Shown here: positions 48,254-60,917 of the stretch, one piece after another
Layout of the letters: every line of letters starts with the position of its first letter
How positions within the stretch are numbered: position 1 is the first letter of the stretch
Assembly (NCBI GenBank): GCA_963931925.1
Contig: OZ007571.1
Coordinates: 61,963,589 to 62,027,588 of the forward strand
DNA: 64,000 nt
Source of the DNA: Onchidella celtica
Lineage: Eukaryota > Mollusca > Gastropoda > Systellommatophora > Onchidiidae
Direction: 5' to 3'
Notes under the pieces: generated by a model
Databases searched by the model: none
What the model was told of the DNA's origin: nothing
The model's input: the letters and a program-made list of their open reading frames with translations, nothing else
Program-made: the position numbers and the translations under genes

Positions 48254-48570
48254 CCAATATTAGATATAAATGGCATAGTCTGTCTTCTTTGGTTCTGCAT
48301 TAGTTTTAGGCGTATCATTCGAGAGCTGAAAAGCTGCATGAAGGGCTTGCCACTGTTATTGCAGCCATCACTGCGGGCTGAAGGCATACTATCGTCGTAT
48401 TTGTTATGATGTGAGTATCTCAGTGGCAAGGGAACGTCTCTGAAGTGACGCTGTAGGATCACTTCTGAAGGTATAGTGTGTTCACGGCCTGCAGAGCGTC
48501 TTTCGGCGTATCCCGATCGCAGACGCTCCCTGGCCCGCCGGGCACTGTAAGCCACCGTATCACGTTGATA
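48254..48570 (-). CDS. candidate exon, Arg-rich, 105 codons
   Basis: The acceptor CATCAGCTGTCTCTGCAG and a perfect donor ATTGG/GTAAGT bound an open frame, phase 0 to 2: YQRDTVAYSARRARERLRSG, then HTIPSEVILQRHFRDVPLPL and MQLFSSRMIRLKLMQNQRRQ. It is basic and helix-prone with no recognised domain. Its phase joins 45866 (see there); a direct join to the 42724 exon would not work. Whether it belongs to the 24-36 kb gene or a separate upstream gene is open. Confidence 0.5.
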
Positions 48571-51545
48571 CTGCAGAGACAGCTGATGGGGCATATGGAT
48601 ACCCTCGCCCAAAAGTCACAGTTCACAGTGGGGCAAGAGGAGGAAATTGTTACCATGAAGCCATGAGCGTTAATTCCCCATGAATGTCTTCTCACCGTTT
48701 TTTTTTTAATCTTTGCAACAATCCAGCGCCACTGCTTATATTTATCACAATCGTCAAGTAAGTTTTCCTAACACATCTCAAGAGTAATGCCGACATTCGA
48801 GTAGGCCATACCATCTAATTCCAATGCTCATTGTTATTATTTACCTTTTATACGATTCAATGGAATAGAATGAGAGACCGACAAATTTGCCACATTTCGG
48901 TTTGTTTGCCCATATCTCGCTTTCGTATACAAATTTTTGAGCCCACGCGCACTCTTACGTCTTATGATACTAGTCGTATAATTCGTTCTTCTACTGTATT
49001 AAGTATGTGTTGTTATGGCGCTAAACGGGTGAGCGAATTCAAGATTATATTACAAACAACCTCTGACTGACAGCAAATATTCCTCGTAAGCGCGAACAAG
49101 CCTTCTCTGTCCAGTACAATAGCAACCTAATCGGAATGAAAGGAAAAAGTCCTGCTTTAATTCACTTAATATATTCACTGAATCACTCGTTTAAAAATCT
49201 TCAGGTAGTGAAACACACAATGATTGTAGGCCGGCTGAGGCTCTTTAAGGCAATTTGATTGAAAGCCGAACTAAAAAGTGAATTGAGCTCCCTTGCCAAT
49301 ACAGTGTATGTGTGTGTTATGAATAAAAAGTTGGATTGTATGTTACTGAAAAGAAAATTAATCGCGGGGGGGGGGGGGGCTGCAATCTACAAAAGTACCA
49401 TTAAGTGAGATAATGCAAACAGAAAAATTAAATGCAAAGATGAATATGAGACCGTACTCCCACACCCCAAATCCCAGCCCCCCCCCCCCATTTAAAAAAA
49501 AAAGGGGTGGGGGGATCTATATTGCCACGGAAGAGAGAGACATTATAAAGGTCTCACCGCATTCCTCGTTCTCCTGTCGTTCTGAATCATTTACGACAAA
49601 GCTGTCGCACACGTTGGAAAACTATTCGCATTCACAATGATAAAAGCAGGTAAACAAAGTTATTCATGTTCATTGTTTTTTACCTGTCCTAAGACATTGC
49701 TCCATTATTCATGTTATTATGTTGATATTTTCACATGGTGTCAGAACGTTCCTGGATTTCCAGAATCGTAGATCCGTCTTAAACTTATCAACTTTAGAAT
49801 GGACCCGACTCGGCAAATGTTGTGTGTCCTACTATTTAATACAAAGTGTTAGCAACAACAACAACAACAAAAAAATGTAAATCTAAAGTACAGATTGTTT
49901 ACATCTTTCAAAGATATCTGTATGTCTTCCACATAATGTAAAAGAAGCGTGCGCATTCAAAATGAAAAGAACTTTGCTTTGTTGACTCACTTGTTTATAG
50001 AACAGCCTACATTCGGCCAGTGTTTAGTAGAATCCGCACCCTATGTTTCGGGGATTAGCTTAAACCTTTTGCAATAGGCATAGGCCTATATAACTCTACG
50101 TATACCATAATATATTACTTCACTTTGTTTCCGTCATGAAACTCAACCTATTTAATGCAATGAGGAAAATGTTATCACCATTAAAGCCACTGCTGCTGAT
50201 AATCCTCCACTTCATAGATGCTAAGCAGTCAAAGAAGATACCGGTACCATTGTCACAGACTGGCAGAATGCACACAGATAAATGATAAATTTGTATTGAC
50301 ACACACTTCTTGTCACAGACTCCCACCAACTACATTAATATTAACAAAGCACAATCTCTAAGCTGCTGCCCACGCGTGTAAGGCCGAATTATCATAATTT
50401 CTGATAGCACATTCACAGTAGTGACAGTCAGCTAGGCTGCATAATGTACCACCGGACTGCGTGCTGTTTCTAATCTTTAAGCCTGCACTGGTGTGTCGAT
50501 CATTCGGTTATTATCACCATGGTCTGTCCTGCTTCAATGTACTTGAGTCCAGGCAAGGTCTCTAAATCTAATCCTTCTATTCATTAAACAGGGCTGAATA
50601 GTTCTAGTTCATGTTAAGCGCTGGTTACTCTGGGCCACTAAACCCACTCCCTTGTCCGGATTTTTTTTAATGACTGCCAAAGATGTGCCTTGCCTTTACT
50701 GTACATGCCTACATGTAATTTATCAGCTCCTGCGTGCTATGGTCAACACAAACGGCATTTGGGCACAGGCATAGGCTAGAAGCACGGTAACCTGGCTATG
50801 GTTTATAATGACGTATGGGTGAAACGTTCAAAGCCGTAATTATGAGACTGACCGCACTGGCCAGTGTTAAATCTGTGCAATCTATCTTTAGGTACAAACT
50901 GAATTCTCGAGTGAAGCCTTTAGTGAGTCTTTGTGAGAAGCAGAATACCATGAATTCTGTACATAATTATAGTTAAAACAAGGCTTTTTGATTCACCCCA
51001 GTGACGACGGTTTTAGATTTTTCATTCAGTTTGTTCCAAATTTTGTCAGTCTTGTTTTTCAATTCGTTCAAAAGGCTATCACCAAAATGCAATGAATTTA
51101 TGCATGCTATGGTGGCAAAAGCTGTTGGCAACACCTAAGCTAGGACTGCGTAATTTCGCATGCAATACATAATCCTGGTCAGCCCAGGTGATGGGAAAAC
51201 TACACCTGAGGTATTTCGTCAATTAAGTGTGTCATAACTGTGATGGCCGTCAGGTTGCTCCAGGTCAGGTTTATAAATTTTGTATGTGTCGGTCAACACG
51301 GGGTTGAGCAGGCCTGCCGATCGCTGCCCTTACCTTTTCTACAATAATTTAAACTGCCTCAGCGTTCTTTCTGTTAATCTCCTTGGAAATGATAATAACC
51401 CCTGGCACCTGTTGCAGGACCCCTAAACAAAATGCGTTTGTTGTACGACAAGTTCTGAAATGGGGGTGACAAAGGTGATGAGAAGAAAAACTATACTTTA
51501 TAGTTTTAGATTGCTGAATAGGCTGTAAGCATAAACTATTTCAAT
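48571..51545. other. no defensible gene
   Basis: Homopolymer runs (poly-G 49366-49378, poly-C 49480-49489) and scattered short ORFs. A minus-strand ORF at 50120-50329 holds the peptide CDNGTGIFFDC, discussed in the findings. Probably intron of the minus-strand gene if that gene extends to 58 kb. Confidence 0.4.
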
Positions 51546-51678
51546 GTCAAAATTGGGCAAAAAGAAAAAGTTGTATGTAGCAAAGCCTCTCGTAAGAAAT
51601 AATACCCAAACGATACAATGCACACTAAAAGAAAAGACAGAAAATGGCCGATATTTCGGCAAGCGCTTTCATCAAGTT
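51546..51678 (+). mobile_element. foldback element, copy 4 (one arm)
   Basis: GTCAAAATTGGGCAAAAAGA through AATACCCAAACGATACAATG matches the left arm of the 46.5 kb copy. It ends at ATATTTCGGCAAGCGCTTTC then ATCAAG. The second arm is missing and no target duplication is evident, so it is truncated. Confidence 0.7.
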
Positions 51679-54600
51679 TTTTTGAGTTTTTTATAATATT
51701 TTGTCAATAAAATATTGCAGTGTGCATGGAACACCTGGACAACGTCGTTTATGCCCATAACTTTCACATACTTTGCCAGACGCGTAAATTTGAATAGTGT
51801 GGCAGGCGAAATAAGTTATATTGACATCCAAGCGTTTGAAAATTCGCCCATGAAAATATACCTCTCTGTACCATTGCCATGGCGACCAACAAATATAATC
51901 TATGAACGTCAGATCACAGACTGAGTCTTTAAAAAAACCAACAACAAATCGGAAGAGACAGATCAAACAGCACCCCAATACTTTCGACACAAACAGTCAT
52001 AATTTTATAATTAGCACTGTCCGTGCTTATTCCGTCACCAATTTCATAGGCACGGCCAGATTCCCCGTTATGTAAGAGTCATGTAAGGCGCATTGAGCAT
52101 TGTTAATGGAAACGCACCACACAAATGTAATGTATTATTATTATTATTATTATATGTACCCTCTTTTCATCTTCCTGTTAGTCATACTTCACAGAATGGT
52201 GAACTGCGCTTACCTACCTCTCTCATCTTGACGCCCTGTGTCCAGTTTAATAACTATCAATTCCTTGTCTAAGCAGTGGAATTCTTTGGATAAGTAATGT
52301 TCAATGAATGTGCCCTTGGTGAAATACAGTTCTCATTCTGTGGATCACTGTTGCAAGTAATAATAATCCCAAACCATGAATGGTCTATAAATCACAAAAC
52401 TGTATTGTTGTTTGTCCAAATGTCAAAAACAATAGATATTTATCAGGAAAAGCCAGACAAAACCTTTGTAAAAATCTTTAAAATTTTGTTGTTTCTTAAC
52501 TTCTAACTTAAAAATATTTCACGGATGGAGTGAAACAGAACCGGTGGGAAAGCCTTCCGGCCGTTCTTTTTATGTTAGTGGCCGGGGGGGGGGGGGGCAT
52601 TACAAGAGTTACTGCAGTCCACTAGATAATGCATTGTGCGCTCCCTTTTCATTTATAATCTCTTTGTTGAGTCTAACACGGTTAATACAAGTTTTATCTA
52701 CAGGTAAAAGTTCCTGGTTAAACACAGATCCGTGAAGGCAGAGGTAGCCTTTGTCGTCGGGGAGTTAGGGAAATGTGTGACAGGTGCAACATAAGACTCT
52801 GTAAGGAGAATAATTCTGACATAATACTATGGTCAGAAAAAAATATGGAGCAGTAAGCAGCGGACAATGACGAAGATGAAAATTAAGAATGGTGATTTAT
52901 TTGTAAGGCACGCAGCAGATTTAACAAACTTCACATTTATCCAACTGATCCTAAGTGAGGAAACCCCAGTATCCGCGTCCACTTATTCACAGAGACAGTG
53001 TACAACAGACATCATAATTATAGTTTTTTCACCTACATGTTGGGACAAACTGTCCTGTGATAACGTGTTGACAATAATTATTTAAATGCAGACCTGGATT
53101 GACCATTAGGCAAAATAAACACGCGCTCGGGGCAACAGGAGAAAAGGGGCATAACAGAAATAGGGAAGGGGGCATCACAAACTTTTTTCCAGAGCCAGAG
53201 ATAAATTTGATAACCATCACCATTTTTTACGCAATTGTTGACTAACTAGAAGAGAAGGGCAGGAGAAGTGTACAACAAATAGCCGAGGTGTTTTCTTGTC
53301 TAACAATATAATGCACAATGTAAAATAATGTACAATATAACGCAATTACTTCCTCGTCTGCTGAAACTCACAGTTACACGCAGGGTTGTCAGATGCCAAC
53401 CGTTGCTCAGAAGAATTAAACACATGTCCTTAAGGTCCTCAACTTTATTTAGATTGATTTTAAGGCAAAAAAAAAAGTTTCTGTGATATTTTGTTTTTTA
53501 ACGGCTCGCCTGTTGCCTATCGATTTTCGACCCGACTGACCAATGGCACTGTCAGCGCACCATTATGCTCAACAATGTGAAGTATGGAAGTTGGTGACTT
53601 CTGGGAATCCTGACCCTGCGTTTCATAACCCATATATTCATGTAACGGTGGTTTTATTCTCCCCCCTCCTCCCTCCCCCTCCTTTCACATGCATATACAC
53701 ACAACAATTCAGGTTGGATTCCATAGATCTAGCAACACTGATGGGGCAATTCGGGTCAGTTTTCGCATCGCGGAGATCACGGTTGTCGCATGCCCACTGA
53801 ACGTTCCTTCCTTACAGTGGCTGTTACCTGTGCACACACTATTTTTGGGGTGTTTTTCAAAATTCATATAAATTCATACTCAATCTGTCAGTTCTAATAT
53901 ACAGCGGCGTATCTAGGGTGGGCACATGACCCAAGCGCCATTTTTTTTGTTTTGTTTGGGGGTGGGGGGTATTTCAGTGAGAAGCTGGTACAGTGCTGAT
54001 AGTTTAGTTTATATTATTATTATCTATTAGGTTTCTTTCTTTAACTATGAAAGTGTATTTTATATAATATTATTTTTTGCAAAGTGTATTACAGAGAGTT
54101 TAGCAAGAAAGCAGTTTTGAGTGTCAAACATTATTGTATGGTATTCAACCAAAATTTTCATTAATGAACGAAATTTTCAAATGGCGCATTTTTTTGTTAC
54201 ATGTATTATTACTGTCACTCGTCTGGGGATCACCAACCTGAGTTACGCCTCCTGCAATACCAGTGACCAAGCAGTTGCTCTCAGACGATACCTATACATT
54301 TTTGGTGATGACTTTTCTTCTTTATCCCAGTCATTTTCCAACGTCAGTCTGGAGACAGAATTCTCGATAGTCCATGCGATTTCTCTCTACCCATCTTTTA
54401 CTAATAACTGAAACAAAAAACACTTATCGATACTATAAGACTGCAAATTTTGTTGGTTATTAACTACGGGCCCCATGATACATTTATAAATGGAAAATCA
54501 TATTTCATTATTTTCATATAAAAAAAAGAGCGTTCTGTGGAGCATCTTTTGTTGTTTTTTTTTACCATGGACCGTTTATTTCGAACTGCATGTGGTCTTA

Positions 54601-55159
54601 AAGCAATTTTCCTTAAATTATGCATGTTTGTTTTCCAAGATAATCCGTTCAGTTCTTTTGGCTTTCTTTTTTCTCTTTGTCTCTATAAGGTACATTAAAT
54701 TGTCTGCGCTTGTATGAAAATTTTACAGAAACGAGGTGTCACAAACAGCATTGCTGAGTGCTCCGAAACAAAACACCTCGGGTATCGGTCAGCGCTTTTT
54801 ATTTGTATTTTTTTCCCTTATAACATTTACAAAATAAATAAAGTGTTCAAAAAATCTGTTTTTTCTTTTGCCCCAATTACAAGTAAATAATTTGTGGTAC
54901 TGCTTTCTTCTGCATAGGGTTAAATGGATTTTTTTTTTTTAAAACAGGTTATACTTAACAGAATTGCGAGGTCTGGCCTAAGAAGAAAACTGAATTTTTA
55001 ATTTAACCAGTGGTGTAATGTGTGTTGTCAGCGCTCTTCTTAATCTCAACTACAATAACAATAACAACCTGGTGCACTTTCAGTGCATCGATAGCAAGCC
55101 ATATTACCTGGTGTCAACAGATACACATATGCAGAAGAACAACACGCCATGATTTAGAG
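51679..55159. other. no defensible gene
   Basis: AT-rich sequence with short ORFs on both strands, a TTA run at 52135-52153, a poly-G run at 52585-52597 and homopolymer T runs. Phrases such as CAGCGGCGTATCTAGGGTG near 53902 look like old transposon ends, but no partner end was found. Confidence 0.4.
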
Positions 55160-55529
55160 CAAGGGTTCCCAACCTGTAAGAAATCTACCCCCAGCGGTTC
55201 ATTCCGCCTACCCAGGGTACATTTCGCCTACGCAAAATGTGCTGATTCTGGGATTGGACATACTGTGTTAGGTTAATTAAATACCAGCCTCAGTTCATCA
55301 TTAGTTACTCATAAATAAGTGAAATAACATTGTTATGTAATAGCAGGCTATTAATGTTATTTGAGCTTTAAATAATATTTTTAAACAGTATTTTAAAATT
55401 TCCCCTTCGCCGGTTGCTTCATTATGGTAGAATTATAAACTCAAATTACTGAACTAATCAGGGTGGGGGTAAATTTACTTTCGAAAAGTTGTCAAGAGCA
55501 AATGGAACGAAGGGTGTTGGGAACCCCTG
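55160..55529. mobile_element. non-autonomous hAT-like element, older copy
   Basis: The ends CAAGGGTTCCCAACCTGTAA and, reverse-complemented, CAGGGGTTCCCAACACCCTT form imperfect terminal inverted repeats. The flanking 8-mers ATTTAGAG and ACTCTGAG match at 5 of 8 positions, as expected of a decayed 8 bp duplication. 370 bp, no ORF. Confidence 0.6.
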
Positions 55530-55807
55530 ACTCTGAGGACAGTGTGCGGCAGATGAGGATAGGATTAATAACTGCTAATTAGGTGGCGAATCTCACTGAT
55601 TTGAACTTACAAAACGCTGTTCCATTCAGAGACAGATGTTCCCTCTAAAGGGAAGTAATATTGTATCGATTTTTAACTAAGTCTTACCGTACATTATTAC
55701 CTCGCATGAGTATAATACAAAACCAATGAGCACCAACGAAAATGTACCATACCAGTAATGTCTCAAGGCCAGAAGAAAAACAAAATTTAATTATAGAATG
55801 GTGTTCA

Positions 55808-55857
55808 ACACACACACACATACACACACACACACCTACACATATACACACACACCT
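55808..55857. repeat. (AC)n microsatellite
   Basis: Interrupted CA repeat. Confidence 0.95.
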
Positions 55858-56239
55858 ATAAAAAAATGTTGAAAGTACAAAGTTCAGGAAAATGGTCCAC
55901 TGGCGTTACATTGCAATTGCAAGTAGGCCTATAAATAAGGTCGTGCTTCGACAGCGGAAAAAAAAGTGGCCGGAGTGTGTGCATATGTGTGTGGGTGGGG
56001 GAGAAGGGGTAAGACTATGCTGGGTCTGATTGATGACAAGTGCATTTTTTTTTTTTTAATCAATTTCTGCTTCATAAATCAATCAAAGGGAAGTAACTTG
56101 CATTATCGCCAAAACCACCTAAAATAGCGTGTTGGAATGTAGTTCGGCCAAGTACAAAATGACATTGCGACATAAAATAATTTTAAAAACAGGTGTAGTG
56201 GTATAAAGTTGCAAATGTCACGGTATCTTATAAAAAAGA

Positions 56240-57068
56240 ACATTTAAGAAACAGTGACGGGAGTAATTCATTGTGGTGCAATTTTGACCGTTTTTGCTTA
56301 AGGCTACAGCCTGAATAACAATGTCAAAAATTATAAAATTAATTTTCTCAAGTGTCAACTAATCTAACTTAATCACTTTTCTATCGGCGTATCGCGTTTA
56401 TTCAAGTTTCAGGTAAATTGTTTATAAAAAGTTATAAAAATGTAAAATACAGGGTGTCCATAAAGTCTGGGTACATGGTAAAAAAAAAATACTTCTTAAA
56501 ACAAAACAATGTCATTCAATTGGGATGTTGATGAATAATATTTTCAACATGATTTCCATCATTTTCAATGCATAACTTGATGCGCTTTGCAAAATTCAGG
56601 TGAACTCGATGGAACAGGTCTGCATTGCCGTCGATTTCAGCATACTGACTGGTAATGCGTTCTCTCAAGTGGTTTAAATCTGTAATATTCATCGAATACA
56701 CTTTCTCTTTTAGCATACCCCAGAAAAAGAAGTCAATGGGAGAAAGGTCTGTTGAACGAGGGGACCACTCCATCCACATGACTTCTTCCAATCCAGTGAG
56801 GAAATGTCATTCAGCCAATCTCTAAATAAATAAAATAGATAGTGAAATCCCCCATGAACCCAGACTTTATGGACACCCTGTACAATGATCTCTACATTCA
56901 GTGCTGCTTTTCACAGGCATGCCGCATGGGGAGATTGTATTTGGCAAGCGTTCAGCGAGTGAGCTATGACGCAAGACAATGGAATATTATAGGAAATTGT
57001 CCAGATCGGAGAGAAGGAGAGAGAAGGGTGGCAACACCTGTTTATCCCCGGTAATCCCTTTCATCTAG
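56240..57068 (+). mobile_element. Helitron-like element, copy 3, split by a mariner insertion
   Basis: Left part 56240-56449 matches 13465-13680 (GTAATTCATTGTGGTGCAAT, AAGTGTCAACTAAT). The right part resumes after the mariner copy with ATGATCTCTACATTCA, parallel to AGTGATCTTTGTTTTG at 13.68 kb. It ends with TATCCCCGGTAAT and TTTCATCTAG/T. More diverged than copy 1. Confidence 0.55.
56450..56880 (-). mobile_element. Tc1/mariner deletion derivative nested in copy 3
   Basis: Terminal inverted repeats start CAGGGTGTCCATAAAGTCTG at both ends (28-30 bp, nearly perfect), with TA on each side (56448-56449 and 56881-56882). The minus strand retains the C-terminal piece of the transposase at 56791-56516: WSPRSTDLSPIDFFFWGMLK, then KVYSMNITDLNHLRERI and NDGNHVEN. 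The N-terminal DNA-binding domain and first catalytic residues are deleted, so it is non-autonomous. Confidence 0.9.
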
Positions 57069-58061
57069 TAGGGACAAATAACAATAAGATTTGAAAATCA
57101 CAACAAACAGAGAATAAAGCAAGCACAAGGATCTTCTTCAGGTTAAGACATACGTTGTTTGGGGGAGGGGGGGGGGTTAGGAGGAAGGAGTGGGCGGAGC
57201 ACACATAAAACATAGTCAGGGTAAATGGATAACAATGAAATGTTATAGGCCTACTGTTCACACAGAAAGAATTTTGTCTTTCGACATAAATATCAGTGGG
57301 TGCGTTTTGAAAATATAATGGCACCATACTTATCATACAGTGTTGCCGATTCTGAATTGAAAGAAGAAAGAAGGAAAATTGTGGGAGGAGAGAGAGAAAG
57401 AGACAGCGCGAGAGGGTGGGAGGGAGAGAGAGACTGGTAAAGCTGAAAAAGAATGTTAGTCATCTTCACCGACCCGTTTGATGAAACCTAACAACTGGAA
57501 TTTCAAAAGCACCAGTAATGAAACAATGTCACAGGGATCACTTTATTTTTCCACATTTAGGTATGATGGCATCTATGGCGTAAATAAAAGACGTAATTAA
57601 TATTTCTTCATGAAGCCTATTGTATGTTTTGGCTGTTTTTGCCATAATGAGAGTACCGTCATTTTTTATTTTTTTTTGGATGAGTGAGTTTTTCCGACAT
57701 AAGAAATTACAAGCTCCACGGGATTTAGCAAAGATTGTTGTTACTTGTACATACGGTCCCCACTTTTTTGCGCTAGATGTACGTACTTTAAAGCCTTTTG
57801 TGACTCCGGAACGAGACAGCCCCTCCCTAAATACCCCCAAATTAATTAATTATTCTTTCAGATTTTCTTTTTGTTTTCCTCCTGTTTTTTTGTTGAAAGA
57901 GTGAGGGGCAGAGTCGGGAATTCGATAAGATTTAGGGTTGAGGATAAGGATGGGGTTAGGAACCTACTGATAGGTACATATACGTTCGCGTCTCTGGCGG
58001 AAAACGCCTGGGGTCAGTACATACGAGTAACAAAAGCCCCTAGCAAAAGACATGAACTTAC

Positions 58062-58273
58062 CCATGTATGTGCAGCATTTGTTTGTGTTTGAGCGATAGT
58101 TCGTCAATGAGTTGTCTCACCGTTGGCTTCTTTTTGGTCAGGAGGGGTGGTCTGGCTACTTTCACCCTGACCCCTGGTTGTCTGTATAGGAAATTCAGTA
58201 TTTCATTTCCAGTAGACAACCGGAGACTTCCATCTCTGTCCACAGTAAACGTCGGTCCGCCTTGGATATTCAT
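58062..58273 (-). CDS. candidate first coding exon, 70 codons
   Basis: ATG at 58273 after an A/C-rich leader, open to a perfect donor CATGG/GTAAGT at 58061. It reads MNIQGGPTFTVDRDGSLRL, NEILNFLYRQPGVRVKV, TKKKPTVRQLIDELSLKHKQ. Basic, not a signal peptide. Out-phase 2 has no matching acceptor at 48570, so an intervening exon would be needed. Family unknown. Confidence 0.45.
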
Positions 58274-60060
58274 TTTTGTTTTGTTCTGTTTTGTTTTTGT
58301 TTTCCGTGTCGAAATCCGATTCAGAATTTGATTTTTAAGTCACCGTATAAAATGAATTCCGTCTGATGCTTGTAGCGTGACATAAAATCCGTTCTTTGAG
58401 AATTTTGATTTAGTTAATTAAAGGGTGCGACTGTTAAAATAAGATGAAGCTGTATTACACAGAATGGGCGTGTTTCTTGTAAAGTTTGTCCAAGCTAAAT
58501 TTTTAATTGTCCTTTGTGTTTCAATGCTTCTGAATTTTGTAAGCCGACACGAACATTTCAGATAAAAGCAACACCGCTGCCACTGTGCATATATGCTAAA
58601 TTCGATTTGACAGCACTCAGGCTTTAGTTTTTGCCTTATTGCACCCTTCTAGTTTCTAGCCATAGATTTGTGTAATCTTGAAATACTCTAACAAACATAA
58701 TTACGTTTTGAAAGTGAGTGTATCGGTCCAGTTGAATAATACATAAAAATCTTACATTTTGTCATGTTCCGAAAAGAAATGTGGAGGCCATGAAATTATC
58801 ACATGAAAACGTCGAACCTGAACTCATTTCATTTTCATTTGTGTTTGGTACATTGGGCTATTTTTGCCTCTTCCGCCAGCTCACCTGTGTATGTAAACCC
58901 TGGCCTTCGAACACAAAGGCCGCTCCATATATTATAGTCGTTTTGGCTCTGGATTGAGACGTAAGTTTGAATTTTAATCATATGATTGTCCAAACTGCAC
59001 TGATCTGCCGAATTTCGCTGGCATTAATTGAGAGGCCATAGGCCTGTCTGTGTAATGTATCTGACGGAGGAAAAAGATCAACAAACAAATGATTGGCTAG
59101 GATATAAGCAAAGATTTTGATCATACTGGCACTGAGCCCATGTAAATATTGTGTGATTTTATTCCAACAATAATCAAACCGACAGTCTTTCGTGTTGTAA
59201 TGTCCAAAATGCTAGGACTGGCAATTTAGCAGAAAACAAAGGAATTGATGAGTTGTAGGTAAAAGAAGATTACAATCGTTTATGGTACATTGGTTAGTCT
59301 TTCAACAACTTGATACCAATCAGATTTGTGTTGTTATTATGTCTAGCTTGAGCTTTTGTTTATCCTTGACTTGATACGGCATATTTCCATGACAGAAAGT
59401 TCATGAACAAGTAAAACAACAGCATAAACAAAACTATTTACATTGATGGTAATGATTTCTTGATATTAGAGTTTAAATCTGGGTTGTACTGACCTTATAT
59501 AGATAATGAGTAGATTTTGGTTGTTGTAGTTTTTTTTTTTTTAAACAACCTGCAAAAATTCAAAAAGTTTTCAGTGAATTACGAAACGAGCACAGTTTGT
59601 AATATCGAAGAATAAATCTTTCAGACATGATTTGTACGATACACAGCAAAACAGTCCCAGAAGTTCTAACACTACTTAATTAGGCACAGATAAGAGAACT
59701 CATTCCTTGACGGAGACGAGGATTTCTAAAGCCAGACACGGCTCTAGTGGAACTTGTTCTTGCTACCACATAACTATGAATCGTTGCTATCGTTCAAAAC
59801 ACTTGAATGTTCAAGTGTTATTCTTTTGCGAACGGGCCCAGGAAATGAGAAAAGGGAGGGGTGGACCGAAGGTAGCTATTGTAAACATGGCACTCCATGT
59901 CTCAACATAGAGCATAAAGCGGGATATAAATAGCGGATAACCTTTAGGTTATGGTATGCTACCTTGTTCTTTCTGCATAGGCTTCTATAACCGCGACAGC
60001 GGGTGTGACATTCCCTCTCTTCCATGTTCTCGTTGTTTCTGTACTTTCCTCACTGCCTTT
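58274..60060. other. no gene seen
   Basis: AT-rich, no ORF with splice context. May contain the promoter of the 58 kb exon if that is a true first exon. Confidence 0.4.
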
Positions 60061-60180
60061 TTCCTCTCTCTCTCTCTCTCCTCTCTCGTTCTCTCTCTCT
60101 CTCTCTCCCCCCTCTCTCTCTCTCCCCTTCTCTCTCTCTCTCCCTCTCTCTCTCCCCCTCTCTCTCTCCCTCTCTCTCTC

Positions 60181-60229
<49 letters not shown>
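60061..60229. repeat. (CT)n microsatellite with C-run interruptions
   Basis: Long pyrimidine tract; all ORFs across it are repeat artefacts. Confidence 0.97.
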
Positions 60230-60230
<1 letters not shown>

Positions 60231-60917
60231 AAGTTCTCTGGGATCAATCATCAATCAAATTGTATACGGTGCGACAGTCAGAGTACCAGACAGACTGTGA
60301 CTGCAGACAATTTGATTTTAAATTAACAGAGTCGACAATGTTTACCATACCATTCGGCTCAGTTTACCATTGTGTGCTTAGAATAGATAATTAATTGAAT
60401 AGCGCAACGAATAAAAGGCAAAGAGGAGGGGAATATACATTGTCAATTTTAGCTTGAGCAGGACAAACGTAGATCAGACAGTAGACAAATATACAGGTGC
60501 TCAAACAGACAGATAGGCAAACAGAAGGATAACACTGGCTAATCAATCGATGGACCGTTAATTGGAAAGACCATAAAACTGTTTTGACATCGTTAAAAAT
60601 ACAATGTACACACTTGTATATGGCAAAGGAAGGCAATATTCCAGTGTAAAAATTGGCCCATACTTCAATCAAATTTGTAGGTCCTCTAGATACCCGAAAA
60701 CTATGATACAATAGATTTGCAGAATCAAAATGAATTACTTCATTCGATACCAGAGTGCATTATCAACTTTACAAAATTCTTGAGAACAGAAAGAGGTTAT
60801 CTTGTAGATGGACAGGATAGCTGAGGCTAACTGGCGAGGGTCCGCAGACGGGCAAGGAGAAACTAATCATTATAATCACGATGTGAGGTTATGAAATTGA
60901 GAAATAGGAAACGTTAA

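Noticed and set aside
51870..51930. Possible minus-strand exon DSVCDLTFIDYICWSPWQW
   Set aside because: Boundaries look passable (TTTTTTAAAG and GTATAT), but it is short, with no phase partner or conservation argument.
60005..60394. Overlapping Ser/Leu and Arg/Glu ORFs
   Set aside because: Translation of the CT microsatellite in different frames.
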